A stretch of DNA of 64,000 bases from Suillus spraguei (Eukaryota; Basidiomycota; Agaricomycetes; Boletales; Suillaceae), in the NCBI GenBank assembly GCA_016800925.1, contig JABCPU010000113.1, forward strand, positions 62,001 to 126,000. Direction: 5' to 3'. The notes below the pieces were generated by a model. It ran no database searches, was not told the DNA's origin, and worked only from the letters and a program-made list of their open reading frames with translations. Of this stretch, positions 25,126 to 38,353 are shown piece by piece. The number at the start of each line of letters is the position of its first letter. The first letter of the stretch is position 1. The position numbers and the translations under genes were made by a program.

Positions 25126-27122
25126 ATGGGAGTTCTTGGCCTTACACCATTTTTGCAGAAAACCTGGTGAGTTCCAATCCAGTTTTCTCTGCTCGCATCT
25201 GATTTTACCACATCAGCCCGGAAGTTATCAGAAAACTTCCAGACCGCCTCAGATCTCTCTGCGGTAAGACCATTGTCATGTAAGCTCTTTGTATGACTAA
25301 TTCCCCCAACTCATCGACCAAATCAGTGATGGCACCCTTATAACTCAGCGACTTCACTTCGCACCGATGCCTCATCCGCATAGACACGTCCTCGGGTGGC
25401 ATCGCATAATCACAGAACTCAAAGAGTGTAATGTGCATGCAATTTGTGTATTTGATGGTAGAGACCGCAACATCGCCAAAGCTCGAGAGGTAAGTCTCTA
25501 CAGTAGCTGGAGATACTTTAGATAGTCATCTTTCCCAGGTAGAACGACGCAAGGAGATACGGAAACTGGATGCAGCTCGTTCATCCATTGAGGTGGACAG
25601 ACTGAGCAGACTTCGGAAATTGATGCAATTACTACCACAATATCGTTCCATGGATCCCCCGGACCGTCGGCGTGTGACCAACGCGTTACAACACGTAGAA
25701 GTGGCTCCAAGGCCCGTCCCTACGTACTTCCAGTCTTCTTTGTCACCATTGGATATCCTTCAGAATGACGTGAAACCAGCTACTGTTACTCGCTCTCAAA
25801 TTCGTTTATCTGGTGCTTCTGAATTTGAGCAAGTCTGCAGTGCTCTATCATTCCAATCAGAGGAAGATACCCTTTCGGCAATCTACGATTCTGTCAACAT
25901 GTCGGAAGCAGACATGAAAGAGATTCTTCTCGCTCGCACAGGTCAATCAGTCGCCGTCGTCCCGCCCAGTGGTCCCAAGTCATGGCCAGACCACATAAAT
26001 AATTTGACGTTGGATCCGGGCGCTTCCCTTGTTGAAGGCATATCCTACCCTCGAGTGCAAGACCTAAGTCAGGCTCCTGGCCCAAGCATTATGCAAGGTG
26101 AACTTCGAGAAGCTGATTTTCAAACCTCTCAGGACGTGACCTTCGCCACTATCATGGATTCCGTACCTCCAGCAGAGGATGTAATCTCTGCGCTCTCCTC
26201 CCTATATCAAGAATATCGTGACTGCGTCGCACAGATAACTTCACTACCACCCACCGTGGATGTTCCAGGGTCGCCAGACGAGACTCGCGCTGAGTATATC
26301 ATGTCCAGATCCCAACTTCAAATGACAATAGAGGAGGGTCAAATATGGGATACATTTGCAGACGCTCCTGAAACTGCCCTCACAACGCTAGCTGAAAAGA
26401 GTGATGTTCTTTCCGAGTCTTACGCTCGCCGATCGAGTCCTCCCACCACCCAGACTTATGAGGAGAGCAAGGAGATACTGCGCGCCATGGGTGTACCATG
26501 CATCGAATCAGAGGGGCCCTTTGAAGCAGAGGCTCTCGCGTCCTCACTTGTTATCCATGGCATGGCTGATTATGTTGCAAGCGAAGATACAGTTTGTCTG
26601 ATTTAGAATGCTACGTGTGAACCTTTATTCATTATTCACCTAGGACGTCCTTGTCTACGAGGCTCCCCTCATTCGAAATATTGCCAACAGAAATGATCCA
26701 CTGATCCTCGTTCATGGGTCCGATGTTCGTACTGCTCTCCAACTCTCAAGTCCGCATATATCGACTTCCTCTTACTCCTTGGCACGGACTTCTCGCAACG
26801 GATCAAAAACGTTGGCCCTCAGCGTGCACTTAAGTTCATCCGTGAACATGGCAGCATCGAACGTGTAATCACACAAGAACACAAGTACCCGCCGCGGCTC
26901 TCCAAACAGTTATACTTAGAACAAGTGGGCATTGCTCGGCTTGCATTCGCAACACTACCTCCTGTTCCGGACCTTGAAACATTGAAGCAACACAATGTAA
27001 ACCATGCGAAGGTTGCAGCCATTGTACAAAAGTATAGATTACAGAGAGTACTGCCTACTCAGTGGAATTACGATACTGCTTTGGAGGGCAATTATTTTGC
27101 TGACAATCCCAGGGCAAGGTAG
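25126..27122 (+). CDS. XPG/FEN1-family structure-specific nuclease (PIN-like), one apparent frameshift
   Basis: The start MGVLGLTPFLQK is the XPG N-terminal signature. The next exons give IVIDGTLITQRL and AICVFDGRDR, carrying the first catalytic aspartates. After a long, less conserved insert comes the XPG-I block: GVPCIESEGPFEAEALASSLV, then YVASEDT joined over a 50-nt intron to DVLVYEAPL. The helix-hairpin-helix stretch LLLLGTDFSQRIKNVGPQRAL follows, and the end is ADNPRAR. The frame changes at 26749-26751, where TCAAG-TCC lacks one base relative to the expected Arg codon, and coding potential continues on both sides. About 590 residues. Related Agaricomycete proteins are annotated as PIN-domain nucleases; the exact substrate is unknown. 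Confidence 0.85.
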
Positions 27123-28379
27123 TTGGCGCCCTCCGCACGCCCACTTCATGGTTTATTCAACGTCCGTCTAGAACATTACACATAATTACATCATTGGACC
27201 GCTGAGACTCTAGAGGTCCGAGTCACGTTCAAAGTTGTCGCGGTGGTTAACTTGAAGTTGACATGGATGGACATACGATAGTCGATGGAATACATGCAAT
27301 TAATGTCTAGCGACTACCTTCACTTCCGAGTCCGCCCCTACGTCCGCTCAATGACCCACGGCCTCTGCAAGCCTCGCTACCACTGGTCCCATGTCTTCGT
27401 CGGCCACATCCGCAAGCACCTCCACCACCGTGACCTCCAGTGCTTCCATGTCAGCTACATACTTCAACCATCAGTCCGACAAACTATACTGTCCACACAG
27501 CCAGTAACAGACTTTCTAACAAATATAGATAAGCGACTGTCCGGTTGATGATGCTCCGTCTTATTTACCTTCTCCTACTCACGTTACTGATTCACTTGCA
27601 GCCCTCAGCACGACGCCGTCACACCTGGGCCAGCCTCAGCGGCCGGATAAAACCCGATAATATATACGTCATGTACGAAGAAGGCAATGTTCATTGATCG
27701 TCGAATTGTACTGTCCCTCTCGTCAGGCCATCTGTCCTTATGTTATTGTTATTTCTCTGTGCACACTGGCTTGCCAGTCCCCACGTGATTGCCAGGTCTT
27801 GCTCTGAATACGTCACGTACGCAGTAGTACTTTTCTGCCCCGTCCGACTGCCCTCAGCGCCACCTCTGGCCCGCCTGTGAAGGGTTATTCGATGCTTAAA
27901 TATCCATATGAACGAACCTCTCCTCGTGAGTACCTATTTGACGCTGCTTACTGCAATATTTGCCCACCGTGGACTTTTCTCGATTTCGGCGCTTGTAACG
28001 GTATCATATTTTTGGCCTTCGCCGGTCCACAGCGTAGGACATTTATTGTGCAAGTTCTCTGCCGTTTCTAATTCGAGACCATCTTTCAATGTACGAAAAC
28101 ATATCTGTCATAACGTCTTCTGAGCGACCCTTGCTAATTTGTGCATTCCTGGCAACACTGGTGGCTGCCAGGTGGTCTCAGCCAGACCGTCTCCACTAAT
28201 ATGTGCGTTCCTGTGGAGCAACAATAGCGATCGCTTTCCATGCCCTCGCCAAGGTTCTTCTGTCTTTACTGGATCAAGTTCGAATCTCGTTTCTCCAAAC
28301 ACATTTCTCGACAAATGCCTTTACGAACAAAAGCTGTGATACCGCTGAGGAACAATTCTGCATTTTGTAGTTTCTCCAC
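27123..28379. other. Intergenic, no gene seen
   Basis: Short frames only. I see no tRNA fold, no domain and no strong repeat except the transition into the repeat module after 28380. Confidence 0.4.
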
Positions 28380-29725
28380 TAATCGATATATTGATCAAAT
28401 TTGATCAGAGAGCTGCGCAGTATAGCATGAGGTGGACGCAGATTGGCTCTGAACCAGTGCATGATTATCTGTTTCGGGCTAGTGAAACACTTTTGCGATC
28501 CTCGGCTATTTATTCGAGTCTGCCTGGCGGTAAACATGAACCTGACTATACACGTAAAGAAATTGCCCAAGCTCGCATTGAGCTTGGCTACACACTACAG
28601 AAGTCCGTTTGTTTGGGAGCGCTTGTGCAATACAGCAATATTTATGCCCAGTTAGACATATATGATTCATGTCTGCCACCTGCAAGCGCGCGCGAATTCA
28701 TCAACCCTAGATCCCAATCACAGCAGGAGCAAGCGGAAGCCACTCCAAGAAGGACCGAGGTCCGCCCCAGATATCATATGGATCCAGCAAGTTACGGATA
28801 GTAGTTGTAGTTGTTTTTCTCCAGCGAGGACTCAGGGCACTGTGGTGATGCGAACTTTCCTGCCATATAATGGTCCTGCAGCTCTGAACCGACTCATATT
28901 TAAACATGCTCAGGCTGGACTCTGAGCAAGATTTGACGTCTGTTCCATATTTCGTGGTTTACATATGTAGTAGTATACAACTTCTTAGGATTCATGATCA
29001 CATAAAAGAGTAACTTTGCAATTGCATTGGTTATCCTGTCTTTGCGCCTTCTCTGCCGATGTCGCTGATGGTCTGCGCTTCTTCGTATTGTTTGGGGTCT
29101 ACCTCGCGAGGAGTAACAGGTATTTCCCAAATATATTGACTTTGTCAGACAGCAGCCCTGATATATAAAAACAACATATGTCTGAAAGACGGTTTGGGTA
29201 TCGGGCCGGCTTTGACCATTCTCTGCCTGTTTCCTGGATGGTGGGGTGAAACCGAAAGATAGAGACGTCTCAATCCTTCTGGCGCGCAACCTGGGCAGTG
29301 GGTCACCTTATCGTACACTACACCAGAATCAAATACAAATACCTGGAATCTCGTGTTCAACATATTCCGAGGCAAATTCTTCCTCACCTGAACCTTCCTC
29401 GAGGGCATCATCGGGTTTCGGGCTGTATCATTATCAGATCTTGCATCATGTTCAGTACGAGTGCACTTGCTAGTATTGGCCCGATCCATAACTGTCGCCT
29501 GATCCGTAATTGCCGTCTCTGGATTCGGCCATCTTAGCGGTACATTTATGTCTTTGTGCAACAGAGCGAGCAGTTATGCGAGGTGAATCAAATCGAAAGT
29601 TAAGTAGTGGACAGGGAAGCGTGAACAATCCGAGGAACCTGTACTTATATGCGGCTAGATAGAGACTCGCGTCAGTACATAAGTAACCGTCTGGCCATGA
29701 GGATGAGCGCTATTAGATTAGATCC
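28380..29725 (-). repeat. Gene-like repeat module, copy A
   Basis: Read on the minus strand, it begins with a promoter-like region (cgcatataagtac TATA word, ccctgtccactac, gattcacctcg), then an ATG (MAESRDGNYGSG...). The intron-like motif aagtgcactcgtactgaaca (29445-29470) and an acidic, then basic, segment follow. The distal half (28860-28380) matches copy B inverted; 28935-29720 matches copy C directly. No known domain. Stops interrupt it, so it is a decayed copy. Confidence 0.6.
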
Positions 29726-32489
29726 AAGAGCTTTTGCGACCACTGTTTAATTGAGACGTAATCAGTTACCGTTCGTCAAACTTAGAGCGACTCTGCAAAT
29801 AAAGCTTCTCCGGTTTTTAGTACCCTGGAGTACGACATCACAGGCCAAAAAAAATTCACTACATATATTCGGCAATAAGTCGGGACAACAAACTTTTAAA
29901 TTCCGACGGACACTCTTGATCTACAACTCGGACGACACATATCCAAGGAATGACAGCAAGTTGCTCTACAAATGAGCTTGCTAGATGTCAAGGACCCAAC
30001 GATTCGTCTTACACTGGGACTAGTGAGCGGTCATTGCGATATTTTCGGAAGGCGCGTATCGGGAGACTGGTGAAGTCATGAGGAGTCAGGACACCGGTTT
30101 GTGCTGATCAACCTCACATCCTCGATAGTCTTGGTGCAAGCGTGAATCATGACTTATCCTCAGTACTACTTATATGTGATTTTTCAGTTCCTTGAGGCGT
30201 GTATTGAGCAACATCAGGTATTCTCCTACTGAGATGTAGGTTCAACTGCGGAAGACCACCCTACATATCTGTTAGTATATTCATCGTCATCGTTCAGACA
30301 GTCTCGACTACGTATAAATACTACGTCGCAGACTGTCCTCTCCTTGTCGTCTCCGCCATGTCTTAGACACTCAGTACAGCACGGTTCTCCAGCTCCAACA
30401 ATATCTGATCGGGAATAGAAGTTAGAATACCGCTGTGTATGTAGTGAAAATTTTTGGCCTAGCGTTCTGTAACACTTCGTAACTAACACATACTCGATGA
30501 TTATATCTATTAGATTTAAACTTCTAAACAGGTTATGCGGGCTCTCAATGCGCTCACTGCGGACACCAGCTGACAGATACGTAACCCAATACTATCATAC
30601 TGGGTGATACCTCTGCCCTTCCCGAGTGTAATATTCCTTGCTCCGTCAACGACAGAACTTCACTGGCAGCATCCACACCAGCGGACGGACAGTGGATCTG
30701 TCATCACACTCAGGGTAGTACTCAAGAGCTGTGGTAGAATTGATGTGAAGAATGTCACGGTTATTAATTGTGACACGGCGACGATAACTGATAGAAATAT
30801 TGCTGACCGTCACAGCAGCGTCTTACTGTGTCCATTAGGTCTGGTTGCAACTTGATCATGGTGCACACGTAGTACCGATTCACGCAACTCTATCTGTTGT
30901 GAGTGGTTCGATCCTCTCTTGAGCCTTACTAAGGTTCACCAATTTTTGAACTACATCTCCAGTTATGCCAACTCAACTTGCACCTATGATCCTCGTCAGT
31001 TCTACCATCTGTGCGTCGTCCATTTCAAGCGGAACGTTCTGGTGCTTCGAGCACATTTCAAAAGACGCCTATATTACTATTATACTATACCGCCAAGCCT
31101 TTCTGCAATGGAAGCACAACCAGATTTGCAAAGGACTTTCGATATCAAGCAGGGCCGTAGGAAAGCTTGAGGTAAGTCTCATAGATAATAATTGAATGGA
31201 TAGTAGTCTGACTGGCGAAATACAGGCATGACTGAAGGTTGAGGCTCGAAACTAACACATTTGCATTGCCAGCACTATCACACCGTCCTGCAAGCATTGT
31301 TACTGAAGATATATGGCACACATGTCCAGCTACCACAAGCAGCAATGAGCAGGCTCGCCGCAATGTCAACCGTGACGGCGTGAACTTGACACTTCTCATT
31401 ATGAGGACGAGCCTTTGACGAGCGAGCAGCACAGAGCATCAATGTTCACATCTTACTGGACAATGACTCTTGTTTACTGCACATCAGGAAGTATCGTCAA
31501 GGTATGTATCTTCACTCACCATTCAACGATGCACTGCGGCAACCAGCACCCCGAGTAATCACGCCAATGCTATCCTGTATACTTGCTAATACCCTTCGAC
31601 CAGAGTACCGTAGCTGTGTCTATGGCCGCAGCATACTGTATACAATTGTATCGCTGCACGCTGAATCGCAAGTTCTACGACTCGCTAGTTCCACTCCACC
31701 CTCACCCATATTACCATCTCGCAGTTCAGTAGCTGAGTAGTTTGATGATGCACTTCGTGAATGAGTACTTGTATTAAACAGAATATAATACACCACAGCC
31801 TTATACTTGGCGCCATTCGAACCTCGATCAACCCAAACTACAACAAGATACTCTGACCCATTTTTTACGATCATGAGCCGACCTCGCAAGCTGTTGTGCA
31901 TTTAGTTCATACTAAAACATCATTTTGTTTGTCCAAAGAACCTCTCTACAGCAAGACAGTCTGATCCATTTTATGGTCACTAACGGGCTTCACATCAAAG
32001 AGTCGACTTGAAAAATAATAAATATGATTACTACATGCTAGGATACAAATGTCCGAAGACTGACTACGATGTCAGCAACGAGAGCGGTAATGGGAACGGT
32101 ATGAAGTTGAAGGAAATTCATTAATGAGATAAAGACAATGACAGCAGAAGTCATGGAGGAGTCAGTGAGCGAGGTCATTAAGTTAGATAAGATAACACTT
32201 TGAAAATATTGACGTCAACTCGTGGATCATATGGGCTACAGGCCTCAATTGGAAGGGATCATGATGCCGAACAGACAAGTATTACGCATGGCACGCTAAT
32301 AACAGCCTCGCATGCTAGCAGGTATGTTGCTTCAAAGGACTATAATCTGAAGCCAAAAAAAATTAGGAAGGCGCTTATGAGTTCAATTGCAAAATTAGAA
32401 TTCTATGAGAATTCCGTACAACGCAAAAAAAAGGTCCACAATGGTAATGTCAAAAACCCAGCTACCTGAAAGTAGCGGGAATTTACACC
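29726..32489. other. Spacer between module copies, no gene supported
   Basis: AT-rich sequence with many short frames. A stretch near 32280-32320 (cacgctaataacagcctcgc) recurs as a direct copy near 35140-35170. I recognise nothing else. Confidence 0.4.
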
Positions 32490-33500
32490 CCTCTTGGTCT
32501 GAGTTGCCCTTGATAACCCCATAAAGTTTAAACCCATGGTAAGTTGTTGTCCTCTCACTAGTCCAAATTCTGAGTCATTTCCTACCGATGTACTATCGTA
32601 CAAGCAGGGTCCTGGATAGATTTAGACTAGATTATGGTCAGTTTGTTCGGCCCTTCCAATTGACGCCTGTCCACGAGTCGACTTTCGTCAAACTCAACGG
32701 CGCTTGCCGCGTTATCAGGATCTAATCCTCTTTGATAACCCCGTTGTGTCACCGGTTCACCCTATCAAACTCAATTAAGCAGTGTGCTATCCAACGGCGC
32801 TTGCATTATCATAGGATCTAGCGCTCATCCTCGTGATCAGGTGGTTACTTATGTACTGACACAAGTCTAGCTCTATCCAGCCGCATATAAGCACACGTTT
32901 CTCGAAATTCTCATGCTTCCCTGTCCACTACTTGGCTCTCGAATTGATTCACCTCGAATAACTACTCGCTGAGATGAACGACGTTTATGGATCAGCCCCT
33001 CCTCGCCCGCACATGTAAGTGCACTCGTACTGAACATGATAAGTATGCAAGATTTGATAATGATGCAGCCCGGATGGTAGGAAAGCTTGCATCACCACAG
33101 TACCCTGAGTCCTAGTTTGAGAAAAACGACTACAGCTGCTATCCGTAATTTGCTGGATCCATATGATGTCCGGGAGCCCACGGTCACTCCTTGGAGTGGC
33201 TTACAACTTGTTCCTGCTGTGAATGCGATCTAGGGTTGATGAATTCGCGTGCGTTTGCAGGCGGACATGAATCATATAAACATGAATATGTCCAACTGGG
33301 CATAAACATTGCTGTATTGCACAAGCGCTCCCCGAGCAATCAGTGTCGTACGGACTGCTGCAGCGTGTACTATCTAGGCTCAATGCGAGCTTGGAAAATT
33401 TTCTTTACAAATACTATGTTTATAGTCAGGCAGACTCGAATAAATGGGCGAGGGTCGCAAAAAGTGCCATTTGACTGTTCGCACGCAATATTCTGGAACA
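32490..33500 (+). repeat. Gene-like repeat module, copy B (opposite orientation)
   Basis: The order is 32500-32620 (inverted copy at 34995-35095), then the promoter-like part 32840-33000 with gcatataagcac and ccctgtccactac, then an ATG near 32975 (MNDVYGSAPPRPH), then gtaagtgcactcgtactg at 33015. From 33065 to 33500 it jumps straight to the distal half equivalent to 28860-28380. The middle segment present in copies A and C is missing. Its first intron donor is a proper GT, whereas A and C read GC. Confidence 0.6.
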
Positions 33501-33954
33501 TTTTTTCAACTTCTTCTTTGAGATTGCGAGATAAGGATGATGGGGTGATGGTGCTGTTGTGCTCGACTGCAAGCCAAATCCGTCGGGGAAAAAATTTGAT
33601 TCTTGAGCGAAGATGTTTTCAACTGCTGTCACAAGCGCTCGTTTGATTATTCTCGCGCGGCCGATTCAAACATGTTTCGCCAACGAAAGCAGCTGGCCCG
33701 AGAAACATCGAGCACTTCACAGATATCTTCAAGCGACGTCCCAACCATCATCCCATGGTGTGAGCGCACATTCTTTTAGATCGTTGCTTATTCGTCGGTT
33801 GACCATGCCATATAGGCGACGGCGGGAAGAAGGCGAAGTATCGTTTTCCATATCTGCTGGCGATGGGCATTGGACATCGAGTTTTCCTTTTTCGTCACGC
33901 GTGCCACTCATAAAACTCATTAGAATTGCACCAGTCTGGGCAAGATTATATACT
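33501..33954. other. Sequence between copies B and C, no gene identified
   Basis: Both strands have open frames: 164 aa plus from 33613 and 63 aa minus from 33920. Neither shows a domain that I know, and they overlap each other. Confidence 0.3.
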
Positions 33955-34800
33955 ATCGTCTGTTCCGTATTTCGTGGCTTATGTACAAGTATACAACTTC
34001 TTAGGATTCATGATCACATCATACTAGAGAGTAACTTTGAAACCGCATTGCTTATTTCTTCGTGCCTTCGTATCTCTTGGATCGACCTGGCGAGGAGGAA
34101 CAGATGATTTACTAATATATCGACCTAGTCAAACGGCAGCTCTGATAAAATAAAAACAACATACATCTGAGAGACGGTTTGGCTATTGATCTGGCTCTGA
34201 TTATTCTTAGCCTTTTCCTTGTCTTGGATTGCACGGGCCGTGCTGAGAGATACAGCCCTCGCATCAGCAGGGCCTCGGGTACTGAACCTGGGTAATGGGT
34301 CGCCTTATCGTACACTTCACCAGGATCAAAGACAAATACCTGGAATCTTGAGAAGGTTCGTATTCAACATCTTCCGGGGGAAATTCTTCCTCATCTGATT
34401 CTTCCTCAATTGATTCATCATGAAGTTCCGGAGCGTTCTCGTTGTGTTTCCTGTATCATCATGAGATCTTGCATATCTATCATGTTCAGTACGAGTGCAC
34501 TTGCAGGGTATGGGCAGAGGGCGTTCCATGATGAGCGTCTTCTACGCGTTTGGCCATCTTAGTGTACAGTTGTGTCTTCGTGCAGCAGAACGAGCAGTTT
34601 ATGCGAGGTGAATCAAATCGAAAGCCAAGGAGTGGACAGGGAAGCGTGAGCAATTCGAGGAAGGTGTATATGCGGCTGGAGCGGCTGGATAGAGCTAAAT
34701 TTGCGCCAGTACATAAGTAACCACCTGGCCATGAGGATGAGCGCTACTAGGATCCTGATAACGCAAGCGCCGTTCCCATAGTACACTTGATCAAATTCGA
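33955..34800 (-). repeat. Gene-like repeat module, copy C
   Basis: It has the same order as copy A: TATA word and ccctgtccactcc leader, ATG at 34555-34557 (MAKRVEDAHHG), the aagtgcactcgtactgaaca motif at 34479-34504 with a GC donor, and an acidic exon (ESIEEESDEEEFPPEDVEYE). A 50-nt GT-AG interval then leads to a polar exon (RGPADARAVSLSTARAI, DKEKAKNNQSQ). Copies B and C face each other as an imperfect inverted repeat about 1.4 kb apart. It could encode a small disordered protein; unproven. Confidence 0.55.
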
Positions 34801-35095
34801 TGGACGGACAGTAAGTACTTGAGTGCCAAACTGTATTGATTATTATGCTGATCGTCTGGCCTGTTCAAAGGCAGACACCGAGTCTTGATAAAATCATCAG
34901 GAGCATCGCTTATCTGGACGCTGTACAGGCGTCAATTAGAAGGAGAATGCCGAATAGATGGGATCAACTGGCCACTGGTCTAATTCTATTTATGACCCTG
35001 CTTGTACGATGGTACACATTAGTTCTGGTGGTAAGAGATGACTTAAAATTTGGACTGGTGAGGGGACAACAATTTACCATTGAAATTAGGACACT

Positions 35096-36018
35096 GACTA
35101 TTGCCTTCGCGTTTTTTTCCCTGGCTGGCTGCATCCGCATGGCGTGCTAATAACAGCCTAGCATGCCAGGAGGCATTCAATAAGTTTATATGGCTGCCGA
35201 TGCCGAGGTCTGCGGAAGAAATACGATAAGCATGTTCAACTTTCGAGTCAAGGGAGAAGACGTACTGACGAAGTCATAGTGGCCATAATCCCGTACTATT
35301 ATGAAATATCATAGCCTGATGCTGTTGGAAATGGTGCTGTAAAGCATTATAGCGCTTATTTGGCCATGGAGATCCGGCTTTAAAGTTGGAGTCCTAGTCA
35401 CATACTGCCAATGGGGGCGGCGCCTGGGTATCAGCCATCTCCTAACACTGGAAGGCAGACAGTCCAAATCCCCGAAGTTGGTTTAAGGTGTGACTCATGC
35501 CAATGGCTATTGTTACTGCAGCCTGCCGTGCTCATGCAGCCTGGAAAGTTACATAACACGCAGAAACCAACAACCGCCGCCGGCTACAAATTGTCGTAGT
35601 CACGCTACCACGTGTGCCTATGATCACTCTTACCTGCCAGTGGACCTGATGATAGACTATGCCAGCACCAGTGCCAGAGTCTGGTAGATTCACCATGGAA
35701 TTATCGCACTCTCGAAGCTCTCCCGGGCCAGTAAACTACATCCGACTCACAACTTGAAAGACCGTATTATTAATATAACCGCAGGATATCACATAATGTC
35801 ATAACCCTGGCTGCTACAGCATGTACGAAGGGCCCACTACCGGCCAAATAGTAGAATGGATGGTGACTTGATCGCTGTGCATTGATCATTCCGACCCCAT
35901 ACTAATAGTACACGGTTACTTCAAGAACCTTCTTCGTCTTCTTTAGTCACGCCCGAACTCGAGCCTATTCTAGTAACATCCTACTGGCACCACCTCAACT
36001 TCAACTCACCACAACAAT
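35096..36018. other. Intergenic, no gene seen
   Basis: Repeat-like until about 35200, then unique-looking sequence. The last 150 bases are the likely promoter of the plus-strand gene at 36019. Confidence 0.4.
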
Positions 36019-38015
36019 ATGGCATCTTCACTTAACCTAGTCAATGAACTCAGGCCTGTGACTTCGACAACCACCAGACGGTATGGGAAATTGCTCTGGT
36101 AGGTTTTTGCAAACCAACCTGTGTGTTATTCATTCGTTCATTCATTCATTCTCCATCGAGGGTGGATGCATACCACATTACAACTGCACCTGGGTTGCGA
36201 CTTCGTACGAGGTAAACTCACTTACTGGCGACTGATCTGTGGACTTTAACTGACCTTGACCAACGTCCCAGCACCAAGTCCGAGTGGCTCCCTTCACCCA
36301 CCCAGAAGGCCAATTGTATTTTTACATGAAACGTGGCCAGTTCTCGGTTGTCACAGAGGAGAATGTATCAAATATTGAAACGGACGATTTGGTATCCAAC
36401 TATCTGGCAGTAATCGAAAAAAGGATCCTCGAATGCGGCATCATATTGCCACAGACATGCGAGCTCTTCGTTGAGCTTCGGTTTGACGAAACATCACAAA
36501 CCTCTACATGTGCATATTATTTCGTGGATCATCATAGCCGCTGCCTCTTCTGGCTCGAGCCTACATCATCGGAACTGCTCGACATGGGCATGGTGGTGTC
36601 TGACTCGCACTTGGGTGCGTGTTCAGTTTTCTTTTCACAATAATGGTTGGTTGAGTTTCGACAGATACTGCCTTGGAAAGACTCTACTGGGTGCATGTCG
36701 AATTTTTCCCGATGCACGTCTGTGCACAGATGACGCCACTCATCTTGGACAACTTGATCAGTGTCATCTGTCACGGTATGACAGGTATGCCATGCTACCC
36801 ACTATCTCATTTGCCTATGACATGACACATGTTAAGATCGTATGACATCTCGCACCTCCACATTCCCATATACGGAGGAAAAGTGCGATCAGCTTCTGCG
36901 GGCGTTATCCTTACGACGAGGTATGGATGCGATTGTTACAACAAGAGTTCATGACCTCACCATCATTATACAAGGCGAACCCTTAGATGGCCATACACTA
37001 TGTTTCGTCGGTAAGAAACATGGTTTCGCATCTTATACCAAACTGACAGTCCTAACTTAGCTCGTCTTTGGGGTGCAATCAGTCAGTTGTGAAAATATTA
37101 CAACCTCTCTATAGTACTGAACATTTGAAAGATAATCAACGATTCATGACGTATTATGGTCAAGAAAATGCCCAACTGGACAGATTACATCCACCGATGC
37201 CAGAAGACATAGTTGATTGCCCTTGGATGCGTGCACTGGCAAACCTGATGTTGTGGGGAATCCCTCACCACTACTACTCCAAGCTTCATGACCTGTTCGT
37301 TCACGACCAGGTGTATGTTGATCATTGGCAGGCTTTCATGACTGCATGTGTCTCAGAATGGAGAGGGTTACTTCTGTGGGTACGTCGTTTGTCTCATGTC
37401 ATATATTAGTTTCGATAGCTGAGCTGGCATTCAGGCATTTTCGGTCCTGATGTTAGTCTAATCTCGGGATTTGGTTGATTTTAATTTTGATCATCATCTC
37501 ACAGTGCCAGCATTCTCATTTCGATGCTACCGCGTGCTTCGTTGACGTCTTCTGTGGCACCAATTTTTGCAGCATCTTCAAGCATCTTGTCGGGATCAAT
37601 CCTGCTCTTGAGACATCATGGTTTCGAAGATGCAACCGCCTCGTTTGCTGTTCGCACTTTCTTCTATCTTCGATCGATACAATTTGATTCAACCTCCTTC
37701 TAGGCGAGCTTCCTCCGCACAGCAAAATCGTCTGGTTGGGGCTTCCTGCCCTTATCTGTTGTGTACAGCATGCCAAAAGCGATGTGCCTATGGAGCATGG
37801 GACTTATGGTTGCTCAATTCGTATTCTGGGTTTCCCGCGTAGTTGGCGTATTTTGGGCGTCAGGTGGAGCTGGCTTCCTAGCGCTGATGGGTTATGGCAT
37901 CCTCTATTTCACATCTTTGGAGGATGATCACGATCCCATGACCACCATGCTGCGTAGCCATTGGCAAACATTCCAGAACGATTCCGTGGAAGCGGCTGAA
38001 ACTTCGACAGTATGA
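36019..38015 (+). CDS. Agaricomycete-restricted multi-pass membrane protein family, function unknown
   Basis: The start is MASSLNLVNEL at 36019. A WW-like segment (HPEGQLYFYMKRG) precedes CELFVELRFD and YYFVDHHSRCLFWLEP. Then come LERLYWVHVEFFPMH, SRTSTFPYTEEKC and MTYYGQENAQLDRL, motifs I know from a large expanded family of Agaricomycete hypothetical proteins. The C-terminal half has hydrophobic stretches (ASILISMLPRASL..., SSSILSGSILLL, then MVAQFVFWVSRVVGVFW), probably three or four membrane passes, and ends EAAETSTV. Introns of 45-60 nt connect in frame. At 37070-37073 (GGGG) the expected RLW reading and the downstream frame differ by one base. No biochemical role is known. Confidence 0.8.
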
Positions 38016-38353
38016 ATCTAAAGTCAATCTTCCCTTTTTCATAAATCTTTCAATGGTATATGTTCGCAAGGCTGTACTTCTAGCACGAGTCACGCTTACA
38101 CTTTTCATAGGTGGTTTCTCTTGCGGATTTGCTGTCGGACAGTGCACCCTAAACGTCTATAGCCAAGATGTCGAAGTGCAATTTATGTATCATATTACGA
38201 AACTTTCCGAGTTCGTATCGCGGTCGCTAAGCAACTTCAATATAAGCAGAATATATGTAGGCAGACCAAAGTTGCAGAATAGCTAGCACATCCAAGTACC
38301 TACGCGCAAGAAACCGAAAACGACAGCATGGAATAAACTATTCGAATCACACC

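Noticed and set aside
33613..34107. 164-codon plus-strand open frame as a gene
   Set aside because: It overlaps copy C of the repeat module, which reads better on the other strand, and shows no domain.
36110..36160. ttcattcattc run as a meaningful repeat
   Set aside because: A few units of a simple tetramer inside an intron; too short to be more than ordinary low complexity.
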